Origin: an uncultured Bacteroidota bacterium
GTDB taxonomy: Bacteria; Bacteroidota; Bacteroidia; Bacteroidales; P3
Length of the DNA stretch: 64,000 bases
Direction of reading: 5' to 3'
Assembly: GCA_902774845.1 (NCBI GenBank)
Contig: CACYJU010000012.1
Span: 1 to 64,000, forward strand
Of this stretch, positions 1-8,704 are shown in pieces. Both the position numbers and the translations under genes were made by a program. The notes under the pieces are model-generated. The model did no database searches. It saw only the letters and a list, made by a program, of their open reading frames with translations, and had not been told where the DNA came from. Position 1 is the first letter of the stretch. The number at the start of each line of letters is the position of its first letter.

Positions 1-3000
1 GGTCTTATCGTATAGACATAGTTCCATACATAGTCGGTGCCGTTCACGGTGTAGGTGTATCTGTAAGTTCTCGTGCCGCAACCGCCGTTGGCCTCTATGT
101 CTGCAGGTGCATCTATCGGGTTGTTGGCATCGGCCACATAGGTTATCGGCTCACCGCATACCATACGCGGTGCAGGCTCCTGCGGCGTCGCTTGGCTTAT
201 GCACGACACTGTGCTTGCTCCGCTGGGTGTCTCGGTGAAGGCCGACGGCACTATTTCGTAGGTCAGTGTCCATGGATAGGTCTGGCCGGCGCAGTCGGTG
301 TACCTGTAGTTGAACACCACATTTCCTGTATTGGTGCTTGCATTGTAGCCGCTCATGTCGGGTGCGCCAACCAGTACTGCCGTCACGGTGTTGCCGCAGT
401 CGTCAGTCAGGGACACTGGCACGAACGTGTTCGAAGTGTCTGTCAGGCATGATATCGGCGATATACTGTCGTTCGGAACCGTCAGATTGGGGTGCGTCAC
501 CGTGTAGGTATATACCCACTGGGCGGGATGCTCTGCGCAGTCTTTATAATTATATGTATAGGTTACTGTACCGTTGCAGCCCGTAACTTGGTTGTTCGCT
601 ACTGGCGAGCCGTCCAACGGCAGCAACGTCGTCCCGCAGGCATCTGTCACCGTAGGCGGTGTGATCAGATCGGCTCTAGCCTCCGACACACATTCCACTC
701 CTGAAGCATTGGTCGCCGTCGCTATGGTGATGTTGTCAGCCACGTTGATACGTATCGTCTGCACTATCTCGTTGCTCACCTTGCCGCAGAGGTCTGTCAC
801 CTTATATTTACGTGTAACCACTATCGGACATCTGCCTGTGTATGTCTCAGTGTTGGACAGCGCAAGTTGGGCCTTGTCTGTAGTGCAGTTGTCGGAGATG
901 GTCAAAGCTCCGCCAAGTGCTGTAGCCTCAGCCTCCAGTGCAGCCACTGTCGTCACAGCGGGATACAGCGTAGCCAGCTGGCTGTAGTTGCAACCCTCCA
1001 CATCTTTGTCGGGCAGTGTGTAAGTGCTTGCCACAGGGGCCTGGTCGTCTTTCACCGTGATGGTTATCGGCGTGGCAGTATTCTTACAGTTGTAGTTGTC
1101 CACCACGTTGAGTCTCACCTGGTAGGTGGTGTTGCAGTTGTTGCCCGGTATCGTTGCCGTCACCACGTCACTGGTCGCCGCCACTGTTGCTGTGTTGTGG
1201 TCGAGCGTCAATGTGCCACTCCAGTTATAGGTGTAGTTCGGGTTAGAAACCGTCGTGTTACCAGTTATGTCGATAGTTCCTGCGTTCGGGCATATCTCAT
1301 CTGTTATCTCGTTTATGGTAGCCACCGGTGCAGGACGCACATGGATGGTCTTAGTAGCCTGTGCCGAGCAGCCATCGAGAGCCAATGTCACCGTGACAGT
1401 CTTGTCGCCTGCGCCAGCCCACTCTGCCACGATGCTGTTCGTGTTCTGTCCGCTCACGATTGTGCCGCCGTCCACATTCCATGTGTATGTGAAGCTGTTG
1501 TCGCCTGCCGTCTCGGCGAGGGTCAGCTGTGTGTTCTGCTCCGATGCGGTGACACAGATATCCTCGTCGCCCGATATCACCGGGGTGATAAGGTTGGTTA
1601 TGTTCAGGGTTATCGTCTCGGTCTGCTGGCTGCACTGCGGTGTCTGGTTGCTGACCGCCACCACCTCGAAGGTGTGTGTCCCGAAAGCATTTGGCGTGCC
1701 ACTGATGTGGCCGTTGTTATATGTCAGCCCTATGGCTGCCAACGCTGTCTGCAAAGCTGTCGCATTGCTTATCGTGCCGTTGGTCACCGTTATGTCAATA
1801 TCGGTTATTGCAGCTCCGAGGCACTTGGTCTGCGTCTGGTTGCTTACGTTGAGTGTCACCTCCGGGTTGATGGTCACCGTTATCTGGTCGGTGGCCGTAC
1901 AACCTGCTGGGTCAGTAGCCGTCACGGTGTAGGTGGTCTCCGTCGAAACGGTGGCCGTCACGCTGGCTCCAGTAGTCGGAGTCAAGCCTGTGGTCGGAGT
2001 CCAAGCGTAGGTCAGTGCGCCGTTGCTGCTGCTACCTACAGCTGTAAGCACGGTGTCGCCTCCGGCACACACGCTAGCGCCTGCATTAGTAATGTCAACT
2101 GTTATGTCCTTGGCAGGTATTATCACGTTGACCGTAGCCGTAGCCGTCTTGTTGCAAGTGCCTCTCACGGTAACCGTCACAGGTATCGTCTGCTGCACGT
2201 TGGTCTGGGTATATTCCGTTCCGACAGCTACACTCTGGCTTACAAACTCAACCGTGCCGCCGCATGGGTCGCTGGCCACTGCCATTGTCACAGCTTCCAA
2301 GTCTATCATCTTATATTTACATCCGCTGGTACCCATCGTCGCATTCTGGTTAGCGATAGCTCCGATTGTCGGAACCTGCGATTCGGTCCATGTGTAGGTA
2401 ATCGACTTCTCCACAGCCGCGTTGCCGCAGTTGTCGCTCACGTTGGCCGTCCAAGTTCTCTTCCTGGTACATGTGCCTGTGTTCTGCACCGTTCCTGCCA
2501 CCACTGTAGGCACAAGCGTGCCGGCACAAGCATCGGTGGCGGTGAAGGTGGGTGCTGTAACCGTTGCTGGATCACATCCCCAGTCATAGTTGTTAGTAGC
2601 CGTAGTAGATATTGTCGGCGCCACATTGTCTGACGTCGAGAAAGGTTTGGTCGCTGTCGCTTGGCATCCGTTGCCGTCGGTTAGCGAGAGGCTCACCACA
2701 TAGTCGTGGCAACTGCCGTCGCTGGCTATCGTGGCGTTATTGCCCGTACCGCTGATAGTACCTGCCACGCCATCTACCAGCACACTCCAACTGTAGCTCT
2801 GATAAGTACCCGTTCCTCCAGCAGGATTGGCTGTGACAGCATAGTTGCTGCCTGCCGCAAGCGGGCATTGGCCGGTGGTCGGCGTGGTAAGGGAGAGCGT
2901 GACTGCATCTTTGTCTTGTACCACTACAGTCTGCTCGCTCTTACAATTCGTGGTGTCTCTGACAAACACCGTATATGTTCCGGGGGCCAGATGATCCCAC

Positions 3001-6000
3001 GTGTATGATGTGGCGTTCAAAGAATCCGAAAGTGTCGGGGTGCTTCCATTTGCACCGATATAGTATGCTCGCCATCCGCGACCGTTCGTGGAGGTCAACG
3101 TTATTGTGCCGTCATTGGCTCCGTGACACGTCACATCTGTATGTGTAACACTCGACGAACAATCCACGCATGGATCCGGAGCCTGATACACTGCCGGCTT
3201 GGTGCAGTCTGTAGCCGAGAAGGCGGCTCCCAGATGATGCGTTGCACCATCCGACGGAACTTGTAGCGAATACGATGTCGGCGATGTGAATGGGGCATTG
3301 AACACCTGTGACACCGGTGGGTTCGCCGTCTCATCGGTTATGGTCAACGTACCGCTAGTAGGTGCCTCTATAAAGTATATTTCCCCAGACACTGTGTATG
3401 TGTTGTCAGCAGTATTGCATGGTGTCGTATGTGTCGTTATCACATTGATGTCGCAGTTCGCCACAATTTCGCAGTCGGCCATACCAGCATTGTTTGCACC
3501 AAGGTTCGTCTGCGTGAACGAAATTGTTCCTTCACAGTTAGCCCAGTTAGCCACAAGCACGACATATATATCACCAACTTGGGCATTGTCTATCTGCAGG
3601 TACTCAACGCGATCTGTGGCTGCTGAAAAATCAACAAGGTTTCCACAAGGATATGCCAATGCGTCAATCACACAAATGGGCGTCGATGACGAACTTGCAG
3701 AATGTGAGGTCGCACCTGTAAGTCCCCACGCATCAGCATCGTCATGTGTGTACCATGTCTCCGTAGCAGCGTTATCACTTAAACTATCCATATGGCAAGT
3801 GAAGTTCCTGAATGGTCCCCAGCAGCCGAAATCGACATCACCGCAGTCAGATGCAATAGTCATCTCAAGACGTCCAGCCTGTGATATCTGTAGGTACCAC
3901 CACGATGGATTATCAAAGTAACTACACATTCCAGCGGGGGAATCTTGTCCTGTAGCCGTTCTAAGTATCACTCCATTGTGCTCGTCGTTCGATGCGCAGA
4001 AAGCTTGAGCGTCCTCGCAGTCTCCTGATCCCTCTATCGTATCCGGCTCATGCGAATAAACCGCATATAGCGTCATATCTCCACACGTAAGGTCTATGGC
4101 TTGTCCGGCCGTATACCGAGTTCCCGTACCGTTTGTATTCGCATACCATCCCACAAAATGGTTGGCACTGCTACACACCGGAATTGTTGACGTTATCGTG
4201 GTCGTTGTTCCAGTATAGGTCCATGTGGCGGGCGACGCGGTGCCTTCGTTGCAGTCCGCCTGTGTGTTGTATGTTATTGTATGTGGCGTTGTGCCGCACT
4301 GAACAATCAATGTATATGTCGCAGTTGTGGCACAATAATCATCAGTCTTTGTCACTCTGGCGGTGATGGTTGTCGTTCCTGCGCCTCGCACGTTGATTGC
4401 TCCCGTCGTACTGTTCACGGTAGCCACCGATGTGTTAGACGATTCGTAGGTCACGGTTCCTCCGCTCTGGTTCACCGATATGGTCTGCCCAGCACACGCA
4501 CCGCCGTTCACACAATACACGGTCTCCTCGGCAAACGAGAAATCTGGCATAGTGCAGCAGTCTATACAAAACTTTATATTGGGTCTCGTCCCGTATGCCG
4601 TACCTTCCTCCGACGAAGGCACATTTCTAGCATTCAATGAAATCGAAGCATCCCCATAACAATAACGGGTAAGACTTGTTGCCGATGAACCATAGAAATA
4701 ATAGTCCATTGCTGATATTGTACCCATAGTGCGCACGGCAACAACTATATTGCTTACACCATCCCATTCTATATGTGTTGATAAATTAATTGTGTTCCAA
4801 CCTGACACGAAAGTGTACGACCCACTATATACTAGTGTCAATCCTCCATCGGTGACCCACGAGTCAGCTAACGAGGTGGCACTGGTCGTGCCCACATACA
4901 CCTCAATAGGCATAGTCAAATTCGCATATGTCGAAGGTCCTTGGTATTGGAATTTTATCGAATTGATAACGCCCTGACATGCACCTGCAGCGAGTATTTC
5001 ACTCGCCTTATACAGCTGCTGCGTATACCCGTACTTACCACTTAACCATGTATATACCGGTGCATACGATGTGGTACTAGACTCGTTGCCTACCCTGGAA
5101 CACCCGTCACCTACATTGATAACGTACGATGCATACTTGTCGCAATATCCATCCGATGCCGGCCATTTAGCAGTAACTGTCACAGTTCCCTCCTGACCAG
5201 CAACCGTCGTTACCGCATGGGTTGTAGCATTGAATGTGGCAATACCAGTAGGATTGCAAGTCATAGTGTAGGTAACATTCTGACCTCCTGTAACATTCTG
5301 CGTATAGGTCTGTCCAGCTGTAACCGTAACATTCTCATTCGCAAAAGCAAAGTTGTCTGGCCGCACATCACAGTTGTGTTCAATACAGAACTTGGTGTTT
5401 GGACGGTAGTTAGTGCCGGCGTACCCCGAAGTCGGAAGACTGGTATTACTGAAGTTGCATGTATCAAGATCCGACTGCTGATACAGCTGCATTGTCGGAC
5501 CAGAACTAGCACCTGAATAGTTAAATGTGCACCCACTACCGTCATATATTCCTGAATTGTCGTCTATAACCATCAGCAAGTTTCCACCTGTGTAGCTGAA
5601 CGGTGAATCAAGCGTAATCCATGCCCAACCCGATGACTGGAAATTCATATTACCGTGATATACCTGCGTAAGACCCGATGTAATCCACGAGGTGGGGCTT
5701 GCAAACTGCTGAACGTTGGTGTTGGCCATATAGACCGTCACATCACCGGCATGGGTTATAGCCGAGGAACCGGCATATTGGAACGCTATGGCCTGGATGT
5801 CGCCCGAACGATAGTCGAACTCTTCCGATGTGTAAAGAATCTGTCTGTAAGATCTGTTGTAAAAATTATTCACTGGACCGTAGGTAACACTACTGGAGGT
5901 ACCGCTGCCTATCTGATAACTGCTTTCCCCTCCTGTGCAAGAATATGATGAGGAAGGCGTGGCACATGAGCATGACTGGTACAGTCTAACCGTAAAACTG

Positions 6001-6479
6001 TTGGCACGCTTCTTCTTGTTGTGTTCAAATCTGATTGTGATTGTGCCGGATGCCGACGTTACGGAAAGCCCTGTCGGTGTTGACTGCGACCATGTGTCGA
6101 GCAAAGTGCCATTGGTACCGCTCCCGTCATACACATAAACATAATCCTGGTCTTCAGTGCTTAAACTCCTTGCTGTAAGCGTAACAGTTATCGGACAGCT
6201 TGTCGACGATGAAATCGTGCAGTACGAGTCATACATGCTGTTGGTGCTGCTTGATATACTTCCCGTGAAAGTGTAGGTCGTCCCGCAGGAAATCGTCCTG
6301 CTGACACTGCTACCGCTCAAAGTCCAAGCTCCAAGAACCGTCTGAGCCATTGTCATCGATGGCAGCAATAGCATCACCGCCATTAGCATCACCCATTTCA
6401 TCGGATTTTTCACTTTTTCTCTTGTCGAAACTGCAGCACTTCCTCCTTGCTGCGCCTTAACGAATAATCTTCTCATCAT
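1..6479 (-). CDS. Giant secreted Ig-like/CUB multidomain surface protein, C-terminus beyond window
   Basis: An open frame runs from the ATG at 6479 to the window edge without a stop (2,159 codons seen). After a long leader (about 46 residues, ending near TMAQ) comes a CUB-like domain (roughly residues 60-160, with YVYVYDGSG). Two related beta-rich modules of about 190 residues follow, each ending in RPNxKFCI (about 180-370 and 455-640). Next are a bacterial Ig-like stretch (SVATVNSTTGAINVRG), an InlB-like repeat (FVGWYANTNGTG), and many PKD/HYR-like Ig repeats with DNCGN or TDACGT motifs to the edge. It is probably exported and attached to the cell surface; a type IX sorting domain would be expected at the unseen C-terminus, since T9SS genes lie in this window. 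It could be an adhesin, but no ligand can be inferred. It lies 47 bases downstream of a small secreted protein with a matching leader, probably in the same transcript. Confidence 0.88.
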   Translation of the reverse strand, partial: MMRRLFVKAQQGGSAAVSTREKVKNPMKWVMLMAVMLLLPSMTMAQTVLGAWTLSGSSVSRTISCGTTYTFTGSISSSTNSMYDSYCTISSSTSCPITVTLTARSLSTEDQDYVYVYDGSGTNGTLLDTWSQSTPTGLSVTSASGTITIRFEHNKKKRANSFTVRLYQSCSCATPSSSYSCTGGESSYQIGSGTSSSVTYGPVNNFYNRSYRQILYTSEEFDYRSGDIQAIAFQYAGSSAITHAGDVTVYMANTNVQQFASPTSWITSGLTQVYHGNMNFQSSGWAWITLDSPFSYTGGNLLMVIDDNSGIYDGSGCTFNYSGASSGPTMQLYQQSDLDTCNFSNTSLPTSGYAGTNYRPNTKFCIEHNCDVRPDNFAFANENVTVTAGQTYTQNVTGGQNVTYTMTCNPTGIATFNATTHAVTTVAGQEGTVTVTAKWPASDGYCDKYASYVINVGDGCSRVGNESSTTSYAPVYTWLSGKYGYTQQLYKASEILAAGACQGVINSIKFQYQGPSTYANLTMPIEVYVGTTSATSLADSWVTDGGLTLVYSGSYTFVSGWNTINLSTHIEWDGVSNIVVAVRTMGTISAMDYYFYGSSATSLTRYCYGDASISLNARNVPSSEEGTAYGTRPNIKFCIDCCTMPDFSFAEETVYCVNGGACAGQTISVNQSGGTVTYESSNTSVATVNSTTGAINVRGAGTTTITARVTKTDDYCATTATYTLIVQCGTTPHTITYNTQADCNEGTASPATWTYTGTTTTITSTIPVCSSANHFVGWYANTNGTGTRYTAGQAIDLTCGDMTLYAVYSHEPDTIEGSGDCEDAQAFCASNDEHNGVILRTATGQDSPAGMCSYFDNPSWWYLQISQAGRLEMTIASDCGDVDFGCWGPFRNFTCHMDSLSDNAATETWYTHDDADAWGLTGATSHSASSSSTPICVIDALAYPCGNLVDFSAATDRVEYLQIDNAQVGDIYVVLVANWANCEGTISFTQTNLGANNAGMADCEIVANCDINVITTHTTPCNTADNTYTVSGEIYFIEAPTSGTLTITDETANPPVSQVFNAPFTSPTSYSLQVPSDGATHHLGAAFSATDCTKPAVYQAPDPCVDCSSSVTHTDVTCHGANDGTITLTSTNGRGWRAYYIGANGSTPTLSDSLNATSYTWDHLAPGTYTVFVRDTTNCKSEQTVVVQDKDAVTLSLTTPTTGQCPLAAGSNYAVTANPAGGTGTYQSYSWSVLVDGVAGTISGTGNNATIASDGSCHDYVVSLSLTDGNGCQATATKPFSTSDNVAPTISTTATNNYDWGCDPATVTAPTFTATDACAGTLVPTVVAGTVQNTGTCTRKRTWTANVSDNCGNAAVEKSITYTWTESQVPTIGAIANQNATMGTSGCKYKMIDLEAVTMAVASDPCGGTVEFVSQSVAVGTEYTQTNVQQTIPVTVTVRGTCNKTATATVNVIIPAKDITVDITNAGASVCAGGDTVLTAVGSSSNGALTYAWTPTTGLTPTTGASVTATVSTETTYTVTATDPAGCTATDQITVTINPEVTLNVSNQTQTKCLGAAITDIDITVTNGTISNATALQTALAAIGLTYNNGHISGTPNAFGTHTFEVVAVSNQTPQCSQQTETITLNITNLITPVISGDEDICVTASEQNTQLTLAETAGDNSFTYTWNVDGGTIVSGQNTNSIVAEWAGAGDKTVTVTLALDGCSAQATKTIHVRPAPVATINEITDEICPNAGTIDITGNTTVSNPNYTYNWSGTLTLDHNTATVAATSDVVTATIPGNNCNTTYQVRLNVVDNYNCKNTATPITITVKDDQAPVASTYTLPDKDVEGCNYSQLATLYPAVTTVAALEAEATALGGALTISDNCTTDKAQLALSNTETYTGRCPIVVTRKYKVTDLCGKVSNEIVQTIRINVADNITIATATNASGVECVSEARADLITPPTVTDACGTTLLPLDGSPVANNQVTGCNGTVTYTYNYKDCAEHPAQWVYTYTVTHPNLTVPNDSISPISCLTDTSNTFVPVSLTDDCGNTVTAVLVGAPDMSGYNASTNTGNVVFNYRYTDCAGQTYPWTLTYEIVPSAFTETPSGASTVSCISQATPQEPAPRMVCGEPITYVADANNPIDAPADIEANGGCGTRTYRYTYTVNGTDYVWNYVYTIR

Positions 6480-6526
6480 ATTTTGTGTGTGTGTTTTCTA
6501 ATTAACATTTTCTTACAAATTACCTA

Positions 6527-6979
6527 TCACTCCTTTTCTTGGTTCATCTCCGTATAGTATCTCCTCAAAAAGACGTTCATCTCATCCACCACCCACTCCG
6601 GCTTGATGTCTTCATCACCATCAAACATGAACTTATCCTGATAAAAAAACACCTTCACACGGCTCACCCTCATCACCGTAACCAAATGCCTCTCCATCTT
6701 GTCGGCAATAACCTTGTCATTCGGCAAACCCGTGGCCTCCACGTATGTTATCTGGTTCCCCTCGGGATAGGTTTTCGTGGCCGACACCGCGACAAACTTC
6801 ACATACTCCTTCTGACGGTCTTTACCATCAGCCGACGCTTTCACCTGTCCAATACTTACCGTCGGCAACAGTAGAATTGCCAATAATAAAAACCACCTCA
6901 TCGGGCTTTTCAATTTTTCTTTCGTCGCGATTGCAACCGTCTGTGCCTTTCGCAAATCAGAGAATACTCTTGTTTCCAT
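6527..6979 (-). CDS. Small secreted protein of unknown function
   Basis: This gene encodes 150 residues with an extended N-terminal region (about 25 charged residues) and then a hydrophobic stretch ending near SIGQ, which looks like a long signal peptide. The mature part (about 105 residues) is charged and predicted mixed alpha/beta, with the phrases YVEATGLPNDKVIADKME and VKVFFYQDKFMFDGDED; I do not recognise the family. It is the first gene of a likely two-gene unit with the giant surface protein. A good Bacteroidota promoter lies about 105 bases upstream. The leader resembles that of the giant protein in both protein and DNA. It may be an accessory of the giant protein, but that is inferred only from position. 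Confidence 0.75.
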   Translation of the reverse strand: METRVFSDLRKAQTVAIATKEKLKSPMRWFLLLAILLLPTVSIGQVKASADGKDRQKEYVKFVAVSATKTYPEGNQITYVEATGLPNDKVIADKMERHLVTVMRVSRVKVFFYQDKFMFDGDEDIKPEWVVDEMNVFLRRYYTEMNQEKE

Positions 6980-7367
6980 GTTTTTATGTGTTGTAATTTT
7001 GTTTCCCTATATATAAATATATGATACTACCCCCCCCTCAAAATCAACCCGTTGCATCACAATGCGTATATTACACTATTTAGCAAATATACGCATATTA
7101 ATACACAGAGACAACAAAGATTGCCTTAAAAAATCAAAAAATTAGCCAATCCCTCTCTTTTTTAAATAGTTAGCCAACGAGATTAAATATCTTATTCCCA
7201 CCTGCAATTTTTTCACCACAGACGGTACAAAATCATTAAATCAACCTCCAAAATCTTATCTTAAAAACTCTTACGTATCAAATCCGTATTTGATACGTAT
7301 CACAAACGTCATACCTACCTTTTACCTCCCATTCACCTATCACTCACCTACCTGTTCCCTATCTGCC
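6980..7367. other. Intergenic region: promoter, G8 tract and 11-bp repeat array
   Basis: No gene is seen in these 388 bases. The left part is the AT-rich promoter and leader of the minus-strand secreted-protein gene, including a run of eight C on the plus strand (7030-7037), which is G8 on the coding strand. The right part (7273 onward) is a degenerate 11-bp tandem array that reaches the stop codon of the Aat-FolK gene. Confidence 0.8.
7084..7118 (-). promoter_or_regulatory. Bacteroidota-type promoter for the secreted-protein/giant-protein pair
   Basis: On the minus strand TTTGTTG (7112-7118) is followed by a 20-base spacer and TATATTTG (7084-7091). This matches the Bacteroidota pattern of TTTG at -33 and TAnnTTTG at -7. 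The implied leader is about 95-100 nt and contains the G8 tract. Confidence 0.7.
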
Positions 7368-7371
7368 TTAT
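7273..7371. repeat. Degenerate 11-bp tandem array, nine units
   Basis: Nine consecutive 11-base units can be aligned, for example ACGTATCAAAT, CCGTATTTGAT, ACGTATCACAA, then CCATTCACCTA-like units. The first units form an 11-bp inverted repeat (TACGTATCAAA / TTTGATACGTA, 7272-7299). The array ends on the stop codon of the Aat-FolK gene. Confidence 0.65.
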
Positions 7372-8633
7372 TGCATCCTCTTAACCCATCCCTTATCCCC
7401 ACATTCTTCAAGAAGTTCTTCTATGGTTTTCTTCAAGACCGGATGCCTAAAAAACGGCATCAACTCAGCCAGAGGCTCCAACACAAACCGCCTCTGGTGC
7501 AGCCTCGGATGCGGTATAGACAAATCCGTCTCATTCACCACCTTGCTGTCATAAAACAGTATGTCAATATCTATCGGCCTCGACGAATACCGACGAGCAC
7601 CCAATCCAAAACCTTCACCATCTAATCCGCCACCAACTTCACCAACACCAGAACCCTGAGCCATTAACTCTGAACCATTAATCATTAACCGAGAACCCTC
7701 CTCCCTTATTCTCCCCAAATCCCTCTCCACTCTCATAATCTTCTCCAACACCTCCTTCGGCGCCAATTCCGTATCCAGCACCGCACAGATATTAAGAAAG
7801 TTAGGCACCGGATGATCAAATCCCCACGGCTCCGACTCATAGAAACTGGACATCAGAATCACTGGCCCAACCTCCTCGTTCAGCCTCCTCAACGCCTCCA
7901 GAATTGTCTGCTTCATTTTTCCCTCGTTGCCGCCCAGCGAGAGCACCACCGTATGCGATCCCCAATCCCCTCTGTACAATCCCGATTCCATCGGGAACCA
8001 CAACCGCTTCACCAACTCCAGAAATTCCTTCCGCTCCATCAAGAGACCACCCAACGAGGCGAGATGTTCAGTCGGCTGTTGAGCGTCGATAAGCCGTATG
8101 TCGTGCATCAGACAGTACTCCACCAACTTGCAGAACGCCACCTTCGAGGCATCTCTCACAGTGTGGAACATCGACTCTCCGCAGAAGATCGAACCCCACG
8201 ACACACCATAAAGTCCTCCAACCAGTTCTCCCTCATAGTACGTCTCAAACGAATGTGCCAACCCCTCCTTATGCAGGTTGCAGTAGGCCTCAATCAGCGG
8301 CTCCGTTATCCAGCTCCCCTCCTGCCCCTCTCGCTTCATTTCCGCACACGACCTCACCACATGCTCGAAACAGCCGTCCACCTTCACCCCGAACTTCCCC
8401 GACTTAACCACCCTTCGCAAACTGTTGCTACTTCTGAACATCGTCGGAACCACCACCATCCTCGGATTCAATGAGTACCACCCTATCGGCTTACCCTCTT
8501 CTTCCGGCCAAGGAAAGATACCGTGCGAGTAAGCCTCTATGAGCGTCTCCACCGACAGGTCGTTGCCTATAGCAACGAGACCGCGACCCATCGGGTCAGC
8601 GGTCTCTGGATCTGGAAATCTGAAATTCGGCAT
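7368..8633 (-). CDS. aat-folK: Leucyl/phenylalanyl-tRNA-protein transferase fused to HPPK (Aat-FolK)
   Basis: One 421-residue frame carries two enzymes. Residues 1-220 are Aat, which adds Leu or Phe to N-terminal Lys/Arg proteins for ClpAP degradation; the motifs FPDPETADPMGRGLVAIGNDL, GIFPWP and GLYGVSWGSIFCGESMF are visible. Residues about 225-421 are HPPK, the pyrophosphokinase of folate synthesis (LSLGGNEG; SSFYESEPWGF; PNFLNICA; PIDIDILFYDS; IPHPRLHQRRFVLEPL). The HPPK part carries an extra stretch of about 33 residues between LGRIREE and SSRPIDIDIL, the position of catalytic loop 3; it is encoded by a 7-bp repeat array. The two activities share no pathway, so the fusion is odd. The gene follows glnA across a 9-bp array. 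Both domain assignments are firm; activity of the interrupted HPPK is uncertain. Confidence 0.93.
   Translation of the reverse strand: MPNFRFPDPETADPMGRGLVAIGNDLSVETLIEAYSHGIFPWPEEEGKPIGWYSLNPRMVVVPTMFRSSNSLRRVVKSGKFGVKVDGCFEHVVRSCAEMKREGQEGSWITEPLIEAYCNLHKEGLAHSFETYYEGELVGGLYGVSWGSIFCGESMFHTVRDASKVAFCKLVEYCLMHDIRLIDAQQPTEHLASLGGLLMERKEFLELVKRLWFPMESGLYRGDWGSHTVVLSLGGNEGKMKQTILEALRRLNEEVGPVILMSSFYESEPWGFDHPVPNFLNICAVLDTELAPKEVLEKIMRVERDLGRIREEGSRLMINGSELMAQGSGVGEVGGGLDGEGFGLGARRYSSRPIDIDILFYDSKVVNETDLSIPHPRLHQRRFVLEPLAELMPFFRHPVLKKTIEELLEECGDKGWVKRMQ
7649..7697. repeat. 7-bp tandem array inside the HPPK coding region
   Basis: Read on the minus strand there are seven 7-base units: GGTTCTC, GGTTAAT, GATTAAT, GGTTCAG, AGTTAAT, GGCTCAG, GGTTCTG. 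The array is translated as GSRLMINGSELMAQGSG. The same units occur inside nqrA at 27503-27537. Confidence 0.85.
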
Positions 8634-8648
8634 CGTGTTATATTACTA

Positions 8649-8700
8649 GGACTTATGGGTCCTACAGGCCCTATAAGACCCATAGGACTTATAAGTTCTT
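8649..8700. repeat. 9-bp tandem array at the glnA/aat-folK junction
   Basis: Five clear 9-base units (GGACTTATG, GGTCCTACA, GGCCCTATA, AGACCCATA, GGACTTATA) and a partial sixth fill most of the 71 bases between glnA and aat-folK. Units in opposite sense allow a hairpin (CTTATGGGTC with GACCCATAGG). The consensus differs from the GTCNGACNN 9-bp family elsewhere in the window. Confidence 0.8.
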
Positions 8701-8704
8701 TTTT

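Noticed and set aside
867..2633. A 588-codon plus-strand frame at the left end
   Set aside because: It is opposite the giant Ig-like protein. Its translation is rich in Cys, His and Arg without domain patterns, while the minus strand gives coherent repeats.
8641..8700. Terminator between glnA and aat-folK
   Set aside because: The 9-bp array can fold, but there is no T-run after the hairpin in the minus-strand direction. The fold is better explained by units in opposite sense.
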